64,000 nt of DNA from Synechococcus sp. MVIR-18-1. GTDB lineage: Bacteria > Cyanobacteriota > Cyanobacteriia > PCC-6307 > Cyanobiaceae. Under the pieces are notes generated by a model. It was given only the letters and a program-made list of their open reading frames with translations. It ran no database searches and was not told the origin of the DNA. The stretch covers positions 1,922,001-1,986,000 of the forward strand of contig NZ_CP047942.1 of NCBI RefSeq assembly GCF_014279835.1. Direction: 5' to 3'. This document shows, piece by piece, positions 57,308 to 64,000 of the stretch. The first letter of the stretch is position 1. The number at the start of each line of letters is the position of its first letter. Made by a program: the position numbers and the translations under genes.

Positions 57308-60300
57308 TCAGTCCTCGTCGTAATCCGCGACGCCTAAGGATTCGTATGTGGGCCTGCTTGGGGTACTGCGGCGTGGATTCACGTCTTGCATGAGATCCAC
57401 TTCCTTGCCCTCATCGGTAAACACAGCAATATCCAAGCCAAGAGACTGGAGTTCGCGCATCAGCACCTTGAAGGACTCGGGTGTACCGGGACGTGGAATC
57501 GGCTTGCCTTTCACGATGGCGTTGAGAGCTTCGTTGCGTCCCTGCATATCGTCCGACTTGACCGTGAGCAGTTCCTGCAACGTGTAGGCGGCGCCGTAGG
57601 CCTCGAGCGCCCACACCTCCATTTCACCCAAACGCTGGCCGCCTTGCTGGGCCTTACCACCCAATGGCTGCTGAGTCACCAAGGAGTAAGGGCCGGTAGA
57701 GCGGGCATGAATTTTGTCGTCCACCAGGTGGACCAGCTTGAGGAAGTGGGAATATCCAACCGCTACAGGTTGGTCAAAGGGTTCACCGGTCCTTCCATCT
57801 CTCAGCAGGAGTTTTCCTGGATTTTCCGGGTTGAAGATCCAATCTTTTCCTGGCTGACTCGCCGCTTCCTTGAGGTACGCCTGAACAGTCTGTTGAGACT
57901 TCTCAGCGCCATACATCTCGTCGAAAGGAACAATTTTCACGCGGCAATCGAGGTTGTGAGCAGCCCAACCCATAAGCAGCTCAAACACCTGCCCCACGTT
58001 CATACGGCTCGGTACTCCCAAAGGATTCAGACAGATGTCCACTGGGGTGCCATCCGGCAAGTAGGGCATATCTTCACGAGGAAGAATGCGGCTGATGATG
58101 CCTTTGTTGCCATGGCGACCAGCCATTTTGTCGCCAACCTGAATTTTGCGACGCTGGGCGACATAGACCCGCACCACCATGTTGGCGCCAGGGGGTAATT
58201 CGTCTCCCTGTTCACGGGTGTAAATCCTTACGTCAACAACACGACCGCGTTCAGTGCTGGGAACGCGCAAAGAGTTGTCACGAACATCACGAGCTTTTTC
58301 CCCGAAAATCGCACGCAACAGTTTCTCTTCAGGCGGTTGATCAGATTCACCTTTCGGCGTCACTTTGCCGACAAGGATGTCTCCACTTTCCACAAAGGCG
58401 CCGATACGAATAATCCCCATCTCATCGAGATTGCCGAGACTTTCTTCTGCGACATTGGGGATTTCGCGGGTGATCTCTTCAGGACCCAATTTGGTCTGAC
58501 GAGCCTCAATCTCATACTTCTCGATATGAACGGAAGTATAAAGATCATCATTTACCAATCGCTCACTGACAAGGATCGCATCCTCATAGTTATATCCCTC
58601 CCAGGGCATATAAGCGATGAGGACATTCTGGCCGAGAGCAATCTCTCCACCTTCACATGCTGAACCGTCCGCAAGAACCTGACCGATAATGACCGGATCA
58701 CCCTGTCGAACGATGGGGCGCTGGTTTAAGCAGGTGTCTTGATTGGAGCGCTGATATTTCTGCAGAAAATGCGTGTGGTCGTAGCCCTCTTCATCACGCA
58801 CCACGATTGCAGTTGCATCAACGAAGGTAACCGACCCATTCACTCGCGAGATTGGGACCATTCCTGAGTCACGGGCCACCTGAGTTTCCAGGCCAGTACC
58901 AACAAGAGGTCGCTCTGGACGAAGCAAAGGCACCGCCTGACGCTGCATGTTGGACCCCATCAAGGCACGGTTGGCATCGTCATGTTCCAGGAAAGGAATC
59001 AGTGACGTCGCCACCGAAATCACCTGCACCGGTGACAACTGCACATAATCGACCTGCTCAGGAGGAACCTTTTCGAAGTCCTGCCTATAACGAACGGGGA
59101 TGAGCTCAGCCAAGATTTGACCATCGGCATCTGTCGCAACGTCACCAGGAGCGACACGACACTCATCTTCAAGATCAGCAGAGAGGTAGATCGGGTCTCC
59201 GCTCTTTTGAACGACTCCGTTCTCGACTCTCCAGAACGGAGTTTCGATGAAGCCATATTCATTCACTCGGGCATGGGTGGCCAGAGAGTTAATGAGACCA
59301 GCGTTCGGGCCTTCTGGAGTCTCAATCGGACAAAGACGTCCGTAATGAGAAGGATGAATATCTCGCACAGCAAAGCCTGCGCGTTCTCGGGTGAGGCCGC
59401 CTGGACCAAGAGCAGAAATCCTGCGCTTGTGCGTGAGCTCAGCCAGAGGATTCGTCTGATCCATGAACTGGCTCAGCTGACTGGAGCCGAAGAACTCTTT
59501 AATCGCCGCAACAAGTGGCTTGGGATTCACCAATTGAGCGGGGGTGAGTGAGTCGGTTTCACCAACTGTCATCCGCTCCTTGATAATCCGCTCAAGGCGA
59601 TTTAAGCCAACGCGAACCTGGTTCTGAAGAAGCTCGCCAACAGAGCGAACGCGTCGATTACCCAGGTGATCGATGTCATCAAGGCTTGCGCCACCCACAT
59701 CAAGCTCAAGATTGATGAGGTAATCGAGAGTCGACAGAACATCCTCGTGGGTGAGGGTGCGAACCGAATCAGGAATCGTGAGCCGCAGCTTTTTGTTGAT
59801 CTTGTAGCGACCAACACGCCCAAGGTCGTAACGCTTGGGGTCAAAGAATCGGGTTTGCAATAGCTGCTGGCCACCGCTCACCGAGGGTGGTTCCCCTGGA
59901 CGCAACTTTTTATACAGCTCAAGAAGCGCTTGATCCTCGGAGCTAATGCCCTCGTCGTTCGCGGCCTCGATCGATTTTTTGTAGTACTCGGGATGTCTGA
60001 GCTTATCGACAACATCGTTGTCGGATAATCCCATCGCCCGCATTAAAACGTGAGCATTAATTTTTCGTGTCTTATCAACACGAACATGAAGCAAATCATT
60101 TTTATCCGTCTCAAACTTCAACCAAGCCCCACGATTGGGAATCACGCTTGCATTGTAAGTACGACGACCGTTCTTATCCTGCTCATCCTTAAAATAAACA
60201 CCTGGGCTACGAACAATCTGGTTAACAATGACCCGTTCGGCACCATTAATGATGAACGTTCCACGTTCAGTCATCAATGGAAGTTCTCCAATGAAAACTT

Positions 60301-60601
60301 CCTGTTCTTTGATTTCGCCGGTTTCTTTATTAACCAAACGGCATGTCACATACATCTGTGATGCAAAAGTCGCATCACGACGTTTTGCTTCTTCCACATC
60401 GTGCCGAGGCCGCTTAAGGCGATACTCACTTCCTACGAAGTGCAGCTCCAACTTGCCGGTGTAATCCGTAATGGGTGAGAAGCTCTCCAGCTCCTCGATA
60501 AGGCCCTTATCCAGAAACCACTTAAAACTTGCCCGCTGCACCTCCACCAAATCGGGCAGATAGGTGACGGTCTTGGCGACTTGAATCGCGCTGCTGCTCA
60601 T
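57308..60601 (-). CDS. rpoB: RNA polymerase beta subunit (RpoB)
   Basis: A 1097-residue subunit. Rifampicin region [27 protein letters not shown], the Lys/Asp set [18 protein letters not shown], and the C-terminal clamp [33 protein letters not shown] are intact. First gene of rpoB-rpoC1-rpoC2. Confidence 0.99.
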   Translation of the reverse strand: MSSSAIQVAKTVTYLPDLVEVQRASFKWFLDKGLIEELESFSPITDYTGKLELHFVGSEYRLKRPRHDVEEAKRRDATFASQMYVTCRLVNKETGEIKEQEVFIGELPLMTERGTFIINGAERVIVNQIVRSPGVYFKDEQDKNGRRTYNASVIPNRGAWLKFETDKNDLLHVRVDKTRKINAHVLMRAMGLSDNDVVDKLRHPEYYKKSIEAANDEGISSEDQALLELYKKLRPGEPPSVSGGQQLLQTRFFDPKRYDLGRVGRYKINKKLRLTIPDSVRTLTHEDVLSTLDYLINLELDVGGASLDDIDHLGNRRVRSVGELLQNQVRVGLNRLERIIKERMTVGETDSLTPAQLVNPKPLVAAIKEFFGSSQLSQFMDQTNPLAELTHKRRISALGPGGLTRERAGFAVRDIHPSHYGRLCPIETPEGPNAGLINSLATHARVNEYGFIETPFWRVENGVVQKSGDPIYLSADLEDECRVAPGDVATDADGQILAELIPVRYRQDFEKVPPEQVDYVQLSPVQVISVATSLIPFLEHDDANRALMGSNMQRQAVPLLRPERPLVGTGLETQVARDSGMVPISRVNGSVTFVDATAIVVRDEEGYDHTHFLQKYQRSNQDTCLNQRPIVRQGDPVIIGQVLADGSACEGGEIALGQNVLIAYMPWEGYNYEDAILVSERLVNDDLYTSVHIEKYEIEARQTKLGPEEITREIPNVAEESLGNLDEMGIIRIGAFVESGDILVGKVTPKGESDQPPEEKLLRAIFGEKARDVRDNSLRVPSTERGRVVDVRIYTREQGDELPPGANMVVRVYVAQRRKIQVGDKMAGRHGNKGIISRILPREDMPYLPDGTPVDICLNPLGVPSRMNVGQVFELLMGWAAHNLDCRVKIVPFDEMYGAEKSQQTVQAYLKEAASQPGKDWIFNPENPGKLLLRDGRTGEPFDQPVAVGYSHFLKLVHLVDDKIHARSTGPYSLVTQQPLGGKAQQGGQRLGEMEVWALEAYGAAYTLQELLTVKSDDMQGRNEALNAIVKGKPIPRPGTPESFKVLMRELQSLGLDIAVFTDEGKEVDLMQDVNPRRSTPSRPTYESLGVADYDED

Positions 60602-60873
60602 GCGGAGACCTGCAGTTGAAAAGTGGGAACAAAGGCCTGAAGGATCGTCAGATACTCAAAATCAAAATCTCGTCGCCACAAGAAGATGCAGTCATCCCGA
60701 TCAAGGAATGACTGCCGTACTCCATGGCTTTAGAGGTTTTTGGTCTGAACAGATGACGTCGTCAATGAACCGGAAGGAAATGGACGCTTCTGGGGCCGAA
60801 AACACAGAGTCTGCATTTTGGCCAGGCCGATTGAACATCTTACACTTTCATGCCTACCTCAATGGAGCCTTTG

Positions 60874-61659
60874 TCAGGGAAGCGCGAACAAGCTTCTGGC
60901 ATTGGCGGTGCTGGCATCAGCCACTTCCATCACGGTCTGCCCCCTCAGCTCGGCCACGCGTTCGGCAACTGATGCCACAAAAGCAGGTTCATTTCTCTTG
61001 CCGCGCCTGGGGACTGGGGCAAGAAATGGGCAATCGGTCTCAACAAGAAATCGATCTTGCGGTACGTCTTTGGCGCAGATATGCGTATCAACGGCTTTCG
61101 GGAAGGTCACCGTTCCACTGAAACTGATGTAGAAACCAAATTCGAGAAAAGCGGCCATTTCCGAAGGAGTCCCGCCCCAGCAATGCATCACGCCCCGTGG
61201 GCACGTTCCCCTGAGTTGTCTCTCACGGAGTTCAGCCAGCATCGGTTCAGCAGCATCACGGCAGTGAACAATCACAGGCAGATCCAGCTCCACAGCGAGA
61301 TCCAGTTGAGGCTTCAGCACAGACAGCTGCTGATCCAGGTTTTTATCTCGAAACAGATCGAGACCAAGCTCACCAATGGCCACGACACGGGAATCGTCTT
61401 TGGCTGCGGCGCGTAAGACATCAACGGTATCGGTAGCCCAATGCTCCGTATCAAGCGGATGAACTCCGACGGAGTAACGCATTTCAGGGAAACGGTCGGC
61501 CAAAGCTCGAATCGCCGGAATCTCCGAAGGCTCAACGCAGGCGTGTAGCAATGATGTGACACCAGCTTCTCGCCATCGAGAAGCAACCTCATCAAGATCG
61601 TCCTCAAACGTACGGAAGACGATGTGACAGTGGCTGTCGATCAGGGTTGGAATGGACAT
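60874..61659 (-). CDS. tatD: TatD-family metal-dependent deoxyribonuclease
   Basis: A 261-residue enzyme. Metal ligands DSHCH (residues 8-12), GELGLDLF, VIVHCRDA and ETDCPFL are present. The usual HCFSG reads HCWGG. Stop at 60874. It stands 50 bases downstream of rpsT on the same strand. Confidence 0.93.
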   Translation of the reverse strand: MSIPTLIDSHCHIVFRTFEDDLDEVASRWREAGVTSLLHACVEPSEIPAIRALADRFPEMRYSVGVHPLDTEHWATDTVDVLRAAAKDDSRVVAIGELGLDLFRDKNLDQQLSVLKPQLDLAVELDLPVIVHCRDAAEPMLAELRERQLRGTCPRGVMHCWGGTPSEMAAFLEFGFYISFSGTVTFPKAVDTHICAKDVPQDRFLVETDCPFLAPVPRRGKRNEPAFVASVAERVAELRGQTVMEVADASTANARSLFALP

Positions 61660-61709
61660 CAGATCAGGACCTGAAACGCGCCTTCAGGCCCCATTGTGCC
61701 GGGGAGAGA

Positions 61710-63440
<1,731 letters not shown>

Positions 63441-63446
63441 GGGGCG

Positions 63447-64000
63447 TTATCCCACACGTTCCAAGCTGCGCACTCCAGCAACACCATCGTTGATTTCACC
63501 AACGAGAACTTCGTCAGCAAGGTTGACGAAGAGGCCGTTCTCCAAAACACCTGGAAGATTGTTGATGTCACGCTCAAGGGCAATCGGATCAGAGATTCCA
63601 GCCTCAAATCGCACATCCAGAACAAGATTGCCCTGGTCGGTCACCACAGGCCCTGCTTTACGGGTTGCCATGCGGAGTTCTGCAACTCCTCCCATTGATT
63701 TCAAACGGGATTGAACTTGCACCCATGCGCCAGGAAGCACTTCAACCGGTAATAAAAAGTCGAGGTTTAGACGCTGAACAAGCTTTGTCGAATCAACCAC
63801 AACGATGAAGCGTTCTGCTCGGTCAGCAACAAGCTTTTCTTGCACATGGCAGGCACCACCACCTTTAATTAACTGAAAGGAAGGATCCACTTCATCAGCA
63901 CCGTCGATCGCCAAATCGATGCGATCAATGGCGTTCAAAGCACGCAAGGGAATCCCCAACTCAGCGGCAAGAACTTCTCCTTGAAACGAGGTGGTCACCC
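63447..64000 (-). CDS. rpiA: Ribose-5-phosphate isomerase A (5' end outside the window)
   Basis: A pentose-phosphate/Calvin cycle enzyme. Visible part: [39 protein letters not shown] and the C-terminal IDNNLPG-like segment [12 protein letters not shown]. The frame runs off the right edge; the N-terminal part with the phosphate loop is missing from the window. Convergent with hisD. Confidence 0.95.
   Translation of the reverse strand, partial: VTTSFQGEVLAAELGIPLRALNAIDRIDLAIDGADEVDPSFQLIKGGGACHVQEKLVADRAERFIVVVDSTKLVQRLNLDFLLPVEVLPGAWVQVQSRLKSMGGVAELRMATRKAGPVVTDQGNLVLDVRFEAGISDPIALERDINNLPGVLENGLFVNLADEVLVGEINDGVAGVRSLERVG

Overview
The window looks like a chromosome segment of a marine picocyanobacterium of the Synechococcus type (sub-cluster 5.1; clade not resolved). 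The evidence is the allophycocyanin core genes apcE and apcA-apcB-apcC, an rpoB-rpoC1-rpoC2 split typical of cyanobacteria, a cyanobacterial ATP synthase cluster with both b and b' subunits, two high-light-inducible (Hli) genes, a Ycf65/PSRP-3 ribosomal protein, a Ycf35 protein and a bioF-bioK-bioC-bioD-bioA biotin cluster. Genes are tightly packed, with many 1-4 nt start/stop overlaps. No rRNA, tRNA, insertion sequence, prophage or CRISPR array was seen.

Layout. 1-2.9 kb: the end of an unknown gene, terminators, a PSRP-3-like protein, a HAD phosphatase without a normal start codon and a ChaA-like cation/proton antiporter. 2.9-10.2 kb: an Xaa-Pro aminopeptidase, then a rightward string of CNNM/CorC transporter, GTPase, nadD, nadE (NAD synthesis) and alanine dehydrogenase. 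10.2-12.6 kb: an AT-richer patch with an orphan SagB-type nitroreductase, a small Hli gene under an HLR1-like direct repeat, a perfect 30-bp palindrome and a terminator. 12.6-15.4 kb (minus strand): a 2OG-Fe(II) oxygenase, then an overlapping string of 2Fe-2S ferredoxin, a 62-residue unknown, DUF3326 and YchJ. 15.4-22.4 kb (minus): ATP synthase genes atpI-B-E-F'-F-H-A-G, preceded by an overlapping methyltransferase.

22.6-27.2 kb: phycobilisome core (apcE, terminator, apcA-apcB-apcC, terminator). 27.2-32.9 kb: ftsW, the System II cytochrome c maturation genes ccdA and ccs1, queF (minus), an NtcA-like site ahead of a 75-residue unknown plus glnB, tlyA (minus) and a small unknown. 32.9-38.5 kb: purB, a 33-residue membrane micro-ORF, fumC and a Ski2-like helicase (minus). 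38.5-43.3 kb: the biotin operon (bioF, bioK-type esterase, bioC, bioD, a 51-residue micro-ORF, bioA). 43.3-47.1 kb: DUF3143 and a J-domain protein (overlapping, minus), rsmG, then DUF2997-ycf35-ferredoxin-aldo/keto reductase (minus). 47.1-51.2 kb (minus): HEAT-repeat protein, 41-residue micro-ORF, sodium/solute symporter, rlmN and an hli gene that overlaps rlmN. 51.2-60.6 kb: rpoC2, rpoC1 and rpoB (minus). 60.9-64 kb: tatD, rpsT, hisD (+) and rpiA (cut by the window end).

Most genes are housekeeping: energy (ATP synthase, phycobilisome), NAD, biotin, histidine, purine and queuosine synthesis, transcription and cell division. The observations most worth a second look are the orphan SagB-type enzyme in an AT-rich patch, the HLR1-like repeat and palindrome around hli, the aldo/keto reductase whose Fe-S cysteines are gone while a ferredoxin gene lies directly upstream, the putative NtcA site that would put a small unknown gene under nitrogen control with glnB, the Tyr51-to-Phe change in PII, and several micro-ORFs tucked between operon genes.
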